Positions 32,540 through 42,308 are shown, numbered from the stretch's first letter. The stretch: 64,000 nucleotides of DNA from an uncultured Clostridia bacterium (GCA_947628615.1 CANRAO010000001.1:186001-250000); one strand, 5' to 3'. Program-made: numbers and translations. The notes: generated by a model not told the origin, from the sequence alone.

Positions 32540-32735
32540 TATTTAAAATTCACAGAAAAATTATTTATTATGTTATTTTTTAATTAATATATTGGTTAAA
32601 AAAATCAGTATAATTGTTGTAGAAACTGAAGTATAATAATATTAGATAAATGTCGAAACAAAATTTAATGTGTTATAAAAAGTAAAGAAATAATATAAGC
32701 TATGTGGGATTATAGATTTTGAAAAGGATAGGAAT

Positions 32736-33818
32736 ATGAAAGATTTTTTTAAAGTATTAAATATTAAGTTGTTATCCTGTGCATTAGCGGTATTTTTGTT
32801 GATCGTTTTGCTGTGTACTTCAGCTTTGTCAATGTTTACAGTAAGGAAAACTGTTCAGCAGCCGGCTGCAAAGAAGGTCAGTGTAAATATTACTAATGAA
32901 TCAAGTGAAAATAATATTGACATAAATAGTTTTCTGAATGCAAAAATCAATTTGTCATTGAAGTCGGATACCAGCGGTTTCAGTCTTGAATATACAGCTG
33001 TACCGCACAGTACTGAGTATGAAATTTTCAGAAAAATAAAGGGAGAAAAGGGCTTTACTCTAATAGGTACGACCCGAACAAATAAATTTTCAGACAAGAC
33101 AACTATAACCGGAAACACCTATATTTACAAAGTAAGGGCTGTTATCAAGCAAAAGGAAGGTCAGTTATACAGCGGATATTCAAACGAGGTCAAGAAAAAA
33201 TATGTATGGTTTGATAAGAACAAAAAAATGGTTGCGCTTACCTTTGATGACGGACCGGGTAAGTATACAAAAGCAGTTTTAAATTGCTTGGATAAGTATG
33301 ACGTTCACGCTACATTTTTTGTTCTGGGAAGCCAGGTAAACAAATATAAATCGGCAATAAAAAAAGCTGATCTGTTAGGCTGTGAAATAGGAAGTCATAC
33401 GTTTGATCATGTTTATTTGACGGGGTTATCTAAAAAAGGTATTAAAAGTCAGATAAATAAAACCGATAAGCGTTTAAAAGCATTGATAGAACACGGAGCT
33501 ACGCTAGTACGTCCTCCATACGGCGCTGTTAATTCAAAGGTAAAGAAAACCTTAAAAAAACCTATAATAACCTGGAATGTCGATACCCGTGACTGGGCTA
33601 CATTAAGCGCTTCTAAAACATATAAAAATGTAATGAATAATGTAAGCGACGGAGATATAATTCTTATGCATGACATACACAAGTCTACTAAAGATGCGGT
33701 TTTAAAAATTATTCCTGCTCTTAAAAAGAAAGGGTATCAGATAGTAACTGTCTCTGAACTTGCAGAATATAAGGGGATTAAACTCAAAAACGGCGAGGTT
33801 TACAGAGAGATTAAATGA
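32736..33818 (+). CDS. Secreted polysaccharide deacetylase with N-terminal Fn3-like domain
   Basis: A 360-residue envelope enzyme: signal/anchor helix (residues ~12-33), a fibronectin-III-like segment (about 65-155, SGFSLEYTAVPHSTEYEIFR ... YIYKVRAVI), then a full NodB domain. Catalytic motifs are VALTFDDGPG, GSHTFDHVYL, VRPPYGAVN, WNVDTRDW and ILMHDIH, matching peptidoglycan GlcNAc deacetylases. It would confer resistance to lysozyme-type hydrolases by de-N-acetylating peptidoglycan (family knowledge). A weak AAGGATAGG site precedes the ATG; no clear promoter is seen in the AT-rich upstream region. Confidence 0.9.
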   Translation: MKDFFKVLNIKLLSCALAVFLLIVLLCTSALSMFTVRKTVQQPAAKKVSVNITNESSENNIDINSFLNAKINLSLKSDTSGFSLEYTAVPHSTEYEIFRKIKGEKGFTLIGTTRTNKFSDKTTITGNTYIYKVRAVIKQKEGQLYSGYSNEVKKKYVWFDKNKKMVALTFDDGPGKYTKAVLNCLDKYDVHATFFVLGSQVNKYKSAIKKADLLGCEIGSHTFDHVYLTGLSKKGIKSQINKTDKRLKALIEHGATLVRPPYGAVNSKVKKTLKKPIITWNVDTRDWATLSASKTYKNVMNNVSDGDIILMHDIHKSTKDAVLKIIPALKKKGYQIVTVSELAEYKGIKLKNGEVYREIK

Positions 33819-33854
33819 TATAATAACACATAGTATTTTGCTTTTTACGTTAAA

Positions 33855-33900
33855 AAAACCTGATGGCACAAATATTGCGTCATCAGGCTTTTGTATTTTT
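33855..33900. terminator. Bidirectional terminator
   Basis: Arms AACCTGATG(G)/(G)TCATCAGGCTT between a deacetylase gene and the convergent rubrerythrin gene, with A/T runs on both sides. Confidence 0.75.
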
Positions 33901-33912
33901 TTGATTTGATGA

Positions 33913-34464
33913 TCAATAGTTTTCAGCTTTTACCTGAAAATATGACTTAGGATGTGCACATACAGGGCAAACCTCCGGTGCCTTCTTGCCGACAACAATA
34001 TGTCCGCAGTTTGAACACTCCCAAATAACGTCTCCGTCTTTTGAGAATACGCAGTCGCCCTCTATATTGGCAAGCAGCTTTCTGAATCTTTCTTCGTGTG
34101 TTTTTTCAATTTCAGCTACCTTTTCAAATAAGAATGCGATTTGGTCGAAGCCTTCTTCTTTTGCGGTTTTTGCAAAGCCTGCATACATATCAGTCCACTC
34201 ATAGTTTTCACCTGCAGCGGCATCTGTAAGATTCTTTTCAGTACCCGGCATTGTGCCGTCGTTTATCAGCTTAAACCAAATTTTTGCGTGAGCCTTTTCG
34301 TTGTTTGCGGTTTCCTCAAACAGCTTTCCGATTTGTACATATCCGTCGGATTTAGCCTTATTTGCGTAGTAGCTGTACTTTGTGTAAGCCTGTGATTCGC
34401 CTGCAAATGCGGCAAATAAATTTGCCTCTGTTTTTGTTCCCTTTAAATTTTTTGAATCGCTCAT
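33913..34464 (-). CDS. rbr: Rubrerythrin
   Basis: Peroxide-reducing non-haem iron protein protecting anaerobes from oxidative stress. The 183-residue protein has the diiron four-helix bundle with [25 protein letters not shown] and [14 protein letters not shown] supplying Glu/His ligands, then a C-terminal rubredoxin domain with CSNCGHIV and CPVCAHP. The ATG at 34462-34464 follows TAGGAGGAAA; the longer frame is rejected. It is transcribed alone. A PerR box was not recognised upstream. Confidence 0.96.
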   Translation of the reverse strand: MSDSKNLKGTKTEANLFAAFAGESQAYTKYSYYANKAKSDGYVQIGKLFEETANNEKAHAKIWFKLINDGTMPGTEKNLTDAAAGENYEWTDMYAGFAKTAKEEGFDQIAFLFEKVAEIEKTHEERFRKLLANIEGDCVFSKDGDVIWECSNCGHIVVGKKAPEVCPVCAHPKSYFQVKAENY

Positions 34465-34563
34465 AAATTTTCCTCCTAAAAATTTTATTAACAATCGGTT
34501 TTACCCGATAGCTTCAAAGTTTATTATTGGCAATTTTAGGTGCAATAAACATATGCGAAATGC

Positions 34564-35925
34564 TTAAAGCCTTTTTCTTGCGTAATTCATAAGTTCGCTT
34601 TTTGTGTTTGAAAGCTTGTTGTCGATTACTAAATTCAGGATTTCATTCAGCAGCTTTCCGATATCTTTGCCTTTAAATCCAATATCTATAAGATCGTTTC
34701 CGTTTAAGTCAAGCTCTTTCAGACTAAGCGGTAAGCCTGATTTTATTATCTCTTCCCCAATTCTATTTACACTGTTGATAGTGTTTAGTTTTTCATTTCT
34801 CATATAGTCTGATTGTGCTAATGCGTCGGCAGTTCTTATTTTAACATAGTCTCTGAAAAAATCCCTGCCGTGTCTTGATATGAATTTTTTGACGTTTTTT
34901 TCACTTGCCGGAAATCTGTTATCGTGCTGAGTGATTAGCGAACAGATGTATTTGGCTTCTTTTTTCGGGAACCTTAGACGCTTTAGTATTTTTTCAGCCA
35001 TCTGCCCGCCTATATATTGGTGGTTTTTGAAATGGGAAATTCCCTGTCTGTCTGTTGTCAGCGTGCTCGGTTTTCCTATATCGTGAAGCAGCATTGTCAT
35101 TCGCAGATGGGGCAGAGGTTCAATATCAGAAACGGAATGCACAGTATGCTCATAAACATTATAGCAATGGTGGGGCGTGTTCTGAGGCGTTGAATCGCAC
35201 TTTTTAAGTTCGGGTATTATAAAGAAAATGACCTCTTTATAATCACTTAAAACAGACAGCACGCCGTTTCCGGTAAGAAGCTTTAAAAACTCGTCACGAA
35301 TACGTTCGGCAGAAATAAATTCAAGCAGATTTAATTTTTCATACAACGCCGATTCGGTATTGGGTTCAATTGAAAAATTAAGCGTTGACGCAAACCTTAC
35401 TGCACGGAGAATTCTCAAAGCGTCCTCTTCAAAACGCATTTGGGATTCACCCACACATCTGATGATCCCGTTTTGTAAGTCGTCAAGTCCGCCAAAATAG
35501 TCTATAAGACCCGTACTGTTATTATAAGCAAGCGAGTTTATTGTAAAATCCCGTCTTGAGAGATCCTCTTTCAGATTTGTAACGTATTCAACATTCAATG
35601 GATGACGGTGATCTGTATAACCTTCGTCCTTTCTGAAAGCCGTTATCTCAAGGGGCATACTGTCAACTATAACGGTGACAGTTCCGTGCTTTAAGCCTGT
35701 ATCAATTATCTTATATTCAGAGAATATCTCCTTAAGCCTTTCGGGCTTGCAGCTTGTGCAGACGTCCCAGTCGGCAGGCTCTTTGCCCATAAGAGAGTCA
35801 CGAATACAGCCGCCTACACAGTATGCCTCATAATCATACTTTTCAAGAATTTCAATGGCTTTCTCTGCCTGCTTTGGAATTCTGATTTTATTTTCATTTA
35901 TTATATTTTTGTGTTCATATTTCAT
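34564..35925 (-). CDS. cca: CCA tRNA nucleotidyltransferase (with HD domain)
   Basis: Adds or repairs the 3' CCA of tRNAs in the cytosol. The 453-residue protein has the class II polymerase head YCVGGCIRDSLMGKEPADWDVC (catalytic DxD), the template region EEDALRILRAVRFAS, and a C-terminal HD phosphohydrolase domain (HLRMTMLLHDIGKP). The ATG overlaps the stop of the upstream DUF1275 gene in an ATGA junction, which decides the start against a longer frame and indicates translational coupling. tRNA-Ser in this window encodes its own CCA, so repair may be an important role here. Confidence 0.94.
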   Translation of the reverse strand: MKYEHKNIINENKIRIPKQAEKAIEILEKYDYEAYCVGGCIRDSLMGKEPADWDVCTSCKPERLKEIFSEYKIIDTGLKHGTVTVIVDSMPLEITAFRKDEGYTDHRHPLNVEYVTNLKEDLSRRDFTINSLAYNNSTGLIDYFGGLDDLQNGIIRCVGESQMRFEEDALRILRAVRFASTLNFSIEPNTESALYEKLNLLEFISAERIRDEFLKLLTGNGVLSVLSDYKEVIFFIIPELKKCDSTPQNTPHHCYNVYEHTVHSVSDIEPLPHLRMTMLLHDIGKPSTLTTDRQGISHFKNHQYIGGQMAEKILKRLRFPKKEAKYICSLITQHDNRFPASEKNVKKFISRHGRDFFRDYVKIRTADALAQSDYMRNEKLNTINSVNRIGEEIIKSGLPLSLKELDLNGNDLIDIGFKGKDIGKLLNEILNLVIDNKLSNTKSELMNYARKRL

Positions 35926-36641
35926 TTTGTATATTCCCGCTCTGACTGATTTTTTCTGAATGTTAAAATTAAAAATACAGCTATGAGTATTATGCAGCAA
36001 AACCAAATGCAGTTATAACCGATGATTTTTGATAAAATGGTTCCGATACAAGCTCCCAGAATAAAAAGCAGAATTATACCCATATATTTTAAACAACTGA
36101 AAAGTGCCTGCTGGTTTTTGTGATGAGTGTATTTAAAAAGGTTTACAAAGCAGCTTCTGAGATTCCCCGTACACATTGTCGAAGCATAAGGTATGCCCTC
36201 AATTTTTCTGAAGCTGTTTACTTGTATTGAGCATATAAAAGATATTGTTACATTTACGATCCACGGGGAAACGTTTAAAGGTATAAAGCCGACTGTAAAA
36301 AGAAGCACTATTTCAATTAGTATAACAAAATGCTCGCACTTTATCAAAGCTTTATCATTAAAACTCGATTTTAAAATTTCTGTTATGTATACTCCGAACG
36401 CAAAGGCAAGTATGGGAATTAAATAAAGACACGCCTTATTATAGGCTCCCTTTGCGATATTTACAGCCAGCAGAACTATATTACCTGTCTGAGCGTTTGC
36501 GAATACTCCGCCTCTAAGACTATATGTATAAGCGTCTAAAAAACCGCCGACACACGCTAACAGTCCGCCTGTTAAAAATAATTCTTCAGATGAAATTCTC
36601 TTTATTTTTTTATCGGACTTATCTTTTTTGTTGTTTGTCAT
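35922..36641 (-). CDS. DUF1275 (YoaK) family membrane protein
   Basis: A roughly 239-residue integral membrane protein with about six helices. It opens with a basic arm, then LTGGLLACVGGFLDAYTYSL and the conserved FANAQTGNIVLL (about residue 58), and shows NSFRKIEGIPYASTMCTGNLR, all DUF1275 marks. Transport of an unknown substrate is often proposed for the family, but is unproven. The start is either ATG 36641 or GTG 36653; the AAGGA site is too close to the GTG. It is coupled to cca through a 4-base overlap, an unexplained pairing. Confidence 0.85.
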   Translation of the reverse strand: MTNNKKDKSDKKIKRISSEELFLTGGLLACVGGFLDAYTYSLRGGVFANAQTGNIVLLAVNIAKGAYNKACLYLIPILAFAFGVYITEILKSSFNDKALIKCEHFVILIEIVLLFTVGFIPLNVSPWIVNVTISFICSIQVNSFRKIEGIPYASTMCTGNLRSCFVNLFKYTHHKNQQALFSCLKYMGIILLFILGACIGTILSKIIGYNCIWFCCIILIAVFLILTFRKNQSEREYTK

Positions 36642-36737
36642 AGTATAGTTCACAATCCTTAATAATCATAAATTTTTTCAAAACACTATATGTAAGTCAA
36701 GTAAATATTCTATCTTATTTTGTTAAAAATAATTGAT

Positions 36738-38288
36738 ATGATAAATTTACACAAAAACAAATTTATAATCTTTATAAAACGAATTTACCTGCCTTGCACA
36801 TCTGCTGTAATAATGGGACTTTTGCAAACCTGCCTTGATATTCCGCTGTTGTGCTTTGTCGGGCTAGTACCGTTGTGCATAAGCGTTATCAACGAGCATA
36901 GCTTTTCGGTGTATTTAAAAAAATTCGCTGCCTTTGCAGTTTTATATAATATAATTAATTTCAGCTTTTTAATAAAAATCGTTGATTTGCTTAGTGTGCC
37001 TAAAGCAGTCGGAATAGCCATGGCAGTATTGGCAGTTTTGTTGGTGTCAGGCTTTGTATCTTTGATTTTTGTTTTAGTAATGTCGGTATTTCAGAAAATG
37101 ACAAAGGGCAGGGTTTTTGATTCTTTCTCATTTGCCTTTTTATTTGTGTTCGGCGAATATTTAATGGAAATAGTTCCGTTTGTTTCATTTCCGTGGTCGA
37201 GAATTGAGCTTTCATGCATAAGCTTTACACCTTTTATGCAGATTGCCTCTCTGTTTGGCGGAAGATTTGCAGGAGTAATAATCGTTTCAATAAACGCACT
37301 TATCGCAGTAGGGATAAAGTCTGCCGCTTATCGAAAAAAGACCTTTACTTCCTTTGCTTCGGCATTACTTATTTATCTGCTTGTATTCAGCTTCGGAATG
37401 TTTAAAATCAACTCTGATCTTAAAGCAAAAAAAGATGGTAATAATATTAACGTACTTATTGCCCAAGGTTCAATTATGGGAGTTGAGAAATGGACGATCT
37501 CTAAAAACAAAGTCTTTTTTGAGTATGATGAGATTTTAAAAAGCGTTGACTTGAATGAGGTTGATTTAGTCGTTATGCCTGAAACAGCTTTATGTGAAAA
37601 TATAAATGAGAGCAATGTTACATCATATCTTAAAAGCATTTCTAAAAGTACTGATACAGTCATTGCAACGGGCAGTTTTTATTACGACAGATCAAACGAT
37701 AAACGGTATAATACCCTTTCGTATATAGACCCGAATACAAATGAGGTTTTATCATATTTTAAACAGCGTCTTGTTCCGTTTGGGGAATATGTTCCGTTTG
37801 GAAAGCTGATCACAAACAAGAACAGTCTTGAGCCGGGCGATGACAGCACGCCATTGAATACATCACTTGGCAAAATGACGTCTGTTGTGTGTGTTGAATC
37901 GATATATTCTTCAATTTCAAGAAAACAGGTCAAAGACGGCGGTCAGGTCATACTGGTAAGCACGAATGATTCGTGGTTTGAAAACACTTCTGCAAGAGAA
38001 CAGCACTTTCGCCATTCAAGGCTAAGAGCCATCGAAAACGGAAGGTATGTTTTAAGAGCCGCTAATTGTGGAATTTCAGCCGTGATAACACCTTGCGGAG
38101 AGATAACTGGCTCGATAACCAACAGCGAAAGCGGGAAAATTTTATCAAGTGCGAGTTTAATTTCAAAGCGCACACTGTATTCAATGACGGGAGAGCTTTT
38201 CTGGTATATTTCGCTGATTATAATACTGTTTGGCATAAATAAAATGATAAAGCAGAAGTGTAATTTCAAATTTCTGAGCAAGGTATAA
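36738..38288 (+). CDS. lnt: Apolipoprotein N-acyltransferase
   Basis: Lnt acylates the N-terminal cysteine of lipoproteins at the outer face of the membrane. The ~516-residue protein has six to seven N-terminal helices, then a nitrilase-like domain with Glu in VVMPETALCEN, Lys in YFKQRLVPFGEYVPFG and Cys in SVVCVESIYSS, the catalytic triad order of Lnt. One C-terminal helix closes it. Starts at ATG 36738 or TTG 36720 are both weakly supported by upstream sequence. Lnt is unusual in Firmicutes, though known in some clostridia; a lipoprotein gene lies directly downstream. Confidence 0.88.
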   Translation: MINLHKNKFIIFIKRIYLPCTSAVIMGLLQTCLDIPLLCFVGLVPLCISVINEHSFSVYLKKFAAFAVLYNIINFSFLIKIVDLLSVPKAVGIAMAVLAVLLVSGFVSLIFVLVMSVFQKMTKGRVFDSFSFAFLFVFGEYLMEIVPFVSFPWSRIELSCISFTPFMQIASLFGGRFAGVIIVSINALIAVGIKSAAYRKKTFTSFASALLIYLLVFSFGMFKINSDLKAKKDGNNINVLIAQGSIMGVEKWTISKNKVFFEYDEILKSVDLNEVDLVVMPETALCENINESNVTSYLKSISKSTDTVIATGSFYYDRSNDKRYNTLSYIDPNTNEVLSYFKQRLVPFGEYVPFGKLITNKNSLEPGDDSTPLNTSLGKMTSVVCVESIYSSISRKQVKDGGQVILVSTNDSWFENTSAREQHFRHSRLRAIENGRYVLRAANCGISAVITPCGEITGSITNSESGKILSSASLISKRTLYSMTGELFWYISLIIILFGINKMIKQKCNFKFLSKV

Positions 38289-38621
38289 AACTTTTTTGAT
38301 TTAATTAATAATATCACATATTAATTAAAAAATCTATCCTTTTGTATAATTATTAAAAAATGAGTAATAATATTTACAAGTTCCTCAGAGGGCTTTAAAA
38401 AGGCATTGCAACGGCGCAATGCCTGAAATGGCGAAGACTTGGGATTTTCAAATTTTTTAGTATTTATGACTTTTTCAGGTCTTTGTTTAATAAAAAATGG
38501 TCATAGCGTGAGAAGTGATATTCACGCAGGATTTGTGTTATAAAGCAGGTGTCGTGAATTAATAATAAGATGACGTTATAATCCGCTTTGGCACGAAACC
38601 ATTAAGAAATGGAGGATTTAT
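38289..38621. other. Non-coding interval with hairpins upstream of lipoprotein gene
   Basis: No ORF is supported here. It holds a nine-base stem AGGCATTGC/GCAATGCCT (about 38402-38425) without a T-run, and GCGTGA/TCACGC (about 38507-38528). A TATAAT lies at about 38577-38582 with no good -35 partner. The function of these hairpins is unknown. Confidence 0.5.
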
Positions 38622-38897
38622 ATGAAGAAGTTTATTGCAATGGGCTTAAGTCTTGTAGTATGTGCAATGATGCTTGCAGGCTGCGGTGACAATAAGAATA
38701 ATAATGATAAGGCTTCAAGCAACGACACAACAACTACAAGAGAAACAGAAACTACAACAACTACGACCGAAAGAGACACAGACAGTACTGACACATCAAG
38801 TACAGATGATAAGGACAATGTGGGTGACGACATCAAGGAGGGCGTTAATGACGCAATGGATGGCGCTTCAGATGCAGTTTCTGATGTGGTAAGATAA
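38622..38897 (+). CDS. Small Thr/Asp-rich lipoprotein
   Basis: A 91-residue predicted lipoprotein: signal sequence MKKFIAMGLSLVVCAMM and lipobox LAGC (Cys about residue 21), then a low-complexity Asn/Asp/Thr region (TTTTRETETTTTTTERDTDS) and a C-terminal DIKEGVNDAMDGASDAVSDV amphipathic stretch. It would be tethered to the outer face of the membrane by diacylglyceryl, perhaps further acylated by the nearby Lnt. GGAGG lies at the normal distance from the ATG. No enzymatic domain is visible. Confidence 0.82.
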   Translation: MKKFIAMGLSLVVCAMMLAGCGDNKNNNDKASSNDTTTTRETETTTTTTERDTDSTDTSSTDDKDNVGDDIKEGVNDAMDGASDAVSDVVR

Positions 38898-38945
38898 TAT
38901 TGAAGAATGATCTTCGCATATCATTACAAAACAAATGACCCATTT

Positions 38946-38993
38946 AATTCGCAGTTTTAGTGCAATGGCGCAAAAAGACTGCGAATTTTTTTT
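38946..38993 (+). terminator. Intrinsic terminator after lipoprotein gene
   Basis: Arms AATTCGCAGT/ACTGCGAATT with a 22-base loop, followed by eight T residues. Confidence 0.8.
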
Positions 38994-39062
38994 GAAAAAG
39001 CCTTGAAATTTGGATTTTTTTGTGCTATACTTTATGCATTGACTTTATTGGAGGAATAAATT

Positions 39063-39311
39063 ATGACCAAAGTTGAAATCATTAGCGGTATTTTACTGTT
39101 AATCTCGAGTATATTAATTATTCTTGTAGTTCTCGTTCAGGAGGGTAAGGATCAGGGAATGACTTCTGCAATAGGCGGAGGACAAAACGATTCATTTTAT
39201 TCGGGAAATATGGGAAACACTCGTGATGCAAAGCTTTCAAAGCTTACAAGAGTTTGTGCAGTTATCTTTTTTGTGGTAACGCTTGTTGTTAATTTTATTA
39301 CTTATCGTTAA
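39063..39311 (+). CDS. secG: Preprotein translocase subunit SecG
   Basis: Small accessory subunit of the SecYEG channel. The 82-residue protein has two membrane helices flanking the typical loop QEGKDQGMTSAIGGGQNDSF. A GGAGG site precedes the ATG. It has its own terminator before rnr, although secG-rnr is a common Firmicute order, with smpB usually following; smpB is not here. Confidence 0.93.
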   Translation: MTKVEIISGILLLISSILIILVVLVQEGKDQGMTSAIGGGQNDSFYSGNMGNTRDAKLSKLTRVCAVIFFVVTLVVNFITYR

Positions 39312-39320
39312 CAGTAAACA

Positions 39321-39355
39321 ATTTCCCTGCGTAATTAATTACGCAGGGTTTTTTC
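39321..39355 (+). terminator. Intrinsic terminator after secG
   Basis: Arms CCCTGCGTAA/TTACGCAGGG with an AATTA loop, then TTTTTTC. Confidence 0.9.
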
Positions 39356-39442
39356 ATATATAAAGCAACTGCATACAACAGCAGAGCAAAGTAAAAAATA
39401 ATTAGGTATTAAAAAAGAAGTTAAACATAATAAGGTGAAGAT

Positions 39443-41593
39443 ATGTCAAAGAAGAAACATAAATCAAAGCAAACGAGAAAAAACAGAATTAAAAGAGAAT
39501 ATTATGAAAAAATTATTAATGTTCTGGAAGAAAGCAAAGAACCGGTAACATTCAGCAGGCTCAGGAAAAAATGCGGAGTAACGGGTTATAATTTTCAGAA
39601 CTTTACTATGTGTATGAAAATGTTAAAGAAAGACGGGAAAATAAGTAAAGCAGAAAATGGCTTTATTCTTTCGGAGAGAGTGAAATATACAAAATGCGAG
39701 GTAGTTAAGCTGAATAAAACTTATGGTTTTGTTCGTGATTGCAAAACAGATGAGGAGATTTTTATTTCGGGAAAATACTTTTTAGGGGCAATGCCGGGTG
39801 ATATAGTTCTCGTAAGACCCTTCAAAGGAAAAAAGGGACTGATTGAAGGAGAAATAGTTGAAATAAAAGAGAAAAACTTCTCAAAATTTACGGGGAATAT
39901 AGTTGCTGAAAATTGTTTATATAAAATTGTACCTGATGTTTTATCAAGCTATTCAATTGATTTCAGCAATAGGCGTGGAATAGAATATAAAGAAAATGAT
40001 AAGGTTTTAGCAAAAATAACTTACAGAGGAAAAAAACACAGCGAACATAAATGCGAGCTTCTATTTAACTTCGGAAGCTCATTTAAAGCTTCCTCCTGCG
40101 CTATGAGCATTCTTGATTTAAACGGAGTAACTCCTGTTTTCCCGAATGAGGTTATAAGTGAGGCTAAGGCGGTTTCCGATGAAAGACTGGTAAAATACGA
40201 GATAAAAAACCGTGTCGATTTAAGAGATATGTCCATATTTACTATTGACGGCGCAGATACTAAAGATATTGACGACGCTATATCTGTATCAAGAACAAAG
40301 GACGGTTTTGAACTTGGTGTTCATATTGCTGATGTTTCGCATTATGTAAAGCCCGGATCTATGCTCGATAAAGAGGCGTTCAATCGCGGAACAAGCGTGT
40401 ATTATGCAAATAGAGTTGTTCCAATGCTGCCAAAGGAGCTTTCAAACGGAATTTGTTCTCTTAATCCGCAGGCTGACCGTCTGGCTTTTTCTTGTATTAT
40501 GAATATTGATAAAAACGGAATTACCAAAAGCTACAGGTTTGAAAAGTCAATAATTCGTTCAAGAGTAAAGGGTGTATATTCGGAAATCAATAAAATAATT
40601 TCAGGCGAGGCGGATAATAATATAAGGGAAAAATATCTTGAAGTTTTAGATACTATTCCTGTTATGCTTGAGCTTTTCAAGCTGCTTGACAGAAACAAAA
40701 CAGCACGGGGCTGTCCTGATATAAAAACTAGCGAAAGCAAGCTCATTATCAACGAAAAGGACGAGTGTATCGGAGTTGAGAGCAAGTCAAGGGGTATCAG
40801 CGAGGAAATAATAGAAAATTTTATGCTTGCGGCAAACGAGTGTGCGGCTGAATTCGGAAGGGAAAACAATCTTCCGTTTGTATACAGAATTCACGAAAAT
40901 CCGCCCAAAGATAAAACTGAGCGTCTTTTTGACGGACTTACAAGGCTAGGCATACCATTTAATTCAAACGGAGAGGTTACAGCAGGCTTTTTGCAAAGCG
41001 TTCTTAATCAGACAAAAGAAACGCCTAAAGAGGGTGTTGTCAACACACTTGTTCTCAGGAGCATGGCAAAAGCAAGGTATTCAGTTGAGCCTATAGGACA
41101 TTTCGGATTGGTGCTTGAAAATTATGCGCACTTTACATCTCCTATAAGACGCTATCCCGATTTGACCATTCACAGGATAATGAGCGATTATCTTGATAAT
41201 TCAGACCATTCTGAGATAATGAAAAAATACAGCAAGTTTTCATATGAGTCTGCCGATAGGTCAACAAATCAGGAGCTTGCTGCGATGTCGGTCGAACGCA
41301 GTTGTGAGGATTGTTACAAGGCGGAATATTTAAGCACTCATATAGGAGAAGTATTTGAAGGCGTTATAGTTTCTGTTTTGGAGTATGGATTTTTCGTTGA
41401 ATTGACAAATACATGCGAGGGTTTGGTGAGAGTTGAATCTCTGCCAATAGGTGAATATGATTATGACGGCTCAATGACTTTGCGAAACAACTTAACAGGT
41501 CAGAGTTTTATGTTGGGCGATGCTGTTAAAGTAAAGGTTGCAAACGCTAATGTAAGTTCGGGCAAGGTAGATTTTGAGATAAGTAATATATAA
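39443..41593 (+). CDS. rnr: Ribonuclease R
   Basis: Processive 3'-5' exoribonuclease that degrades structured RNA and takes part in ribosome and tRNA quality control. The 716-residue protein has a basic N-terminal arm and winged-helix, cold-shock domains, the RNB catalytic domain beginning FTIDGADTKDIDDAISV (metal Asp residues, about residue 272) with HIADVSHYVKPGS, HFTSPIRRYPDL later, and a C-terminal S1 domain (GEVFEGVIVSVLEYGFFVEL). An AAGGTGA site precedes the ATG. No neighbour in the plus direction; the next gene is convergent. Confidence 0.95.
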   Translation: MSKKKHKSKQTRKNRIKREYYEKIINVLEESKEPVTFSRLRKKCGVTGYNFQNFTMCMKMLKKDGKISKAENGFILSERVKYTKCEVVKLNKTYGFVRDCKTDEEIFISGKYFLGAMPGDIVLVRPFKGKKGLIEGEIVEIKEKNFSKFTGNIVAENCLYKIVPDVLSSYSIDFSNRRGIEYKENDKVLAKITYRGKKHSEHKCELLFNFGSSFKASSCAMSILDLNGVTPVFPNEVISEAKAVSDERLVKYEIKNRVDLRDMSIFTIDGADTKDIDDAISVSRTKDGFELGVHIADVSHYVKPGSMLDKEAFNRGTSVYYANRVVPMLPKELSNGICSLNPQADRLAFSCIMNIDKNGITKSYRFEKSIIRSRVKGVYSEINKIISGEADNNIREKYLEVLDTIPVMLELFKLLDRNKTARGCPDIKTSESKLIINEKDECIGVESKSRGISEEIIENFMLAANECAAEFGRENNLPFVYRIHENPPKDKTERLFDGLTRLGIPFNSNGEVTAGFLQSVLNQTKETPKEGVVNTLVLRSMAKARYSVEPIGHFGLVLENYAHFTSPIRRYPDLTIHRIMSDYLDNSDHSEIMKKYSKFSYESADRSTNQELAAMSVERSCEDCYKAEYLSTHIGEVFEGVIVSVLEYGFFVELTNTCEGLVRVESLPIGEYDYDGSMTLRNNLTGQSFMLGDAVKVKVANANVSSGKVDFEISNI

Positions 41594-41607
41594 ATAAATA
41601 TTCAAAT

Positions 41608-41646
41608 AAAAAAGCTGGGTCACGTATGATATGTGACTCAGCTTGT
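41608..41646. terminator. Terminator between rnr and SH3 protein
   Basis: Arms AAGCTGGGTCAC/GTGACTCAGCTT (one G-T mismatch) around GTATGATAT; A-run on the left and T/G-rich on the right. Confidence 0.8.
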
Positions 41647-41669
41647 TAAGTTTATAATGAAATTTACTA

Positions 41670-42308
41670 TTACTGGTTATAATTATAATAGTACCCGCCG
41701 TTATTGCTGTCGTTGTTATAATTATTATTTTGGTTGTATTGTGCATAACTCGTGTATGTGGGCGTGTTTTGAGTATATTCATTATAGTGGCTGTTGGAGT
41801 CAGTGGATTCAGGAAGAGTGCCTGAAATATATCCGCTGTAAACATATGCGTCAGTCGAACCGTTGAATGAAATTCTGTACCAGCCGTTTACGTTTTCATA
41901 AACCGTAACTTCTCTTCCTGTGGCAAGCTCGCCTAACTGAGTATAGCTGGAGCCCGGACCTGAACGGACGTTTACACTTGAGCTTACAGTCATTACAGTA
42001 CCTTGCTCGTTGTCATCATTGTCTGAGTTATTATCTTCGTTGTCATCATTATTCTCTTTTGAGGAATCATCTTTATTAGGCTTTACAGTAATGGGTTCAG
42101 TAGTCGTATCTGTGTGAATGCCCAGATTAGAATCAGCCACAAGCATACTGCTTGCCGAGCTTCCGCTGCCTGGAAGAATTGATCGGGTAAATATTACGAT
42201 TACAATAACTATTAAAATAAACATACCAACAAAAATAGCTAAACCGATAAGGTTGTTCTTTGAATTATTGCTCTTTGAGTTGCCGTTATTTTTTTTACTG
42301 TCCTGCAT
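41670..42308 (-). CDS. Membrane-anchored bacterial SH3-domain protein
   Basis: A 212-residue protein with a short Asn/Ser/Lys cytoplasmic arm, one membrane helix (about residues 24-45), a Asp/Asn/Glu-rich spacer, then an SH3_3 domain (VMTVSSSVNVRSGPGSSYTQ ... WYRISFNGSTDAYVYSGYIS) and a long Tyr/Asn/Gln-rich tail. The SH3 domain should bind peptidoglycan outside the membrane; there is no catalytic domain, so it may be a wall anchor or regulator. A TAGGAGAGAG site is upstream of the ATG. Confidence 0.82.
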   Translation of the reverse strand: MQDSKKNNGNSKSNNSKNNLIGLAIFVGMFILIVIVIVIFTRSILPGSGSSASSMLVADSNLGIHTDTTTEPITVKPNKDDSSKENNDDNEDNNSDNDDNEQGTVMTVSSSVNVRSGPGSSYTQLGELATGREVTVYENVNGWYRISFNGSTDAYVYSGYISGTLPESTDSNSHYNEYTQNTPTYTSYAQYNQNNNYNNDSNNGGYYYNYNQ

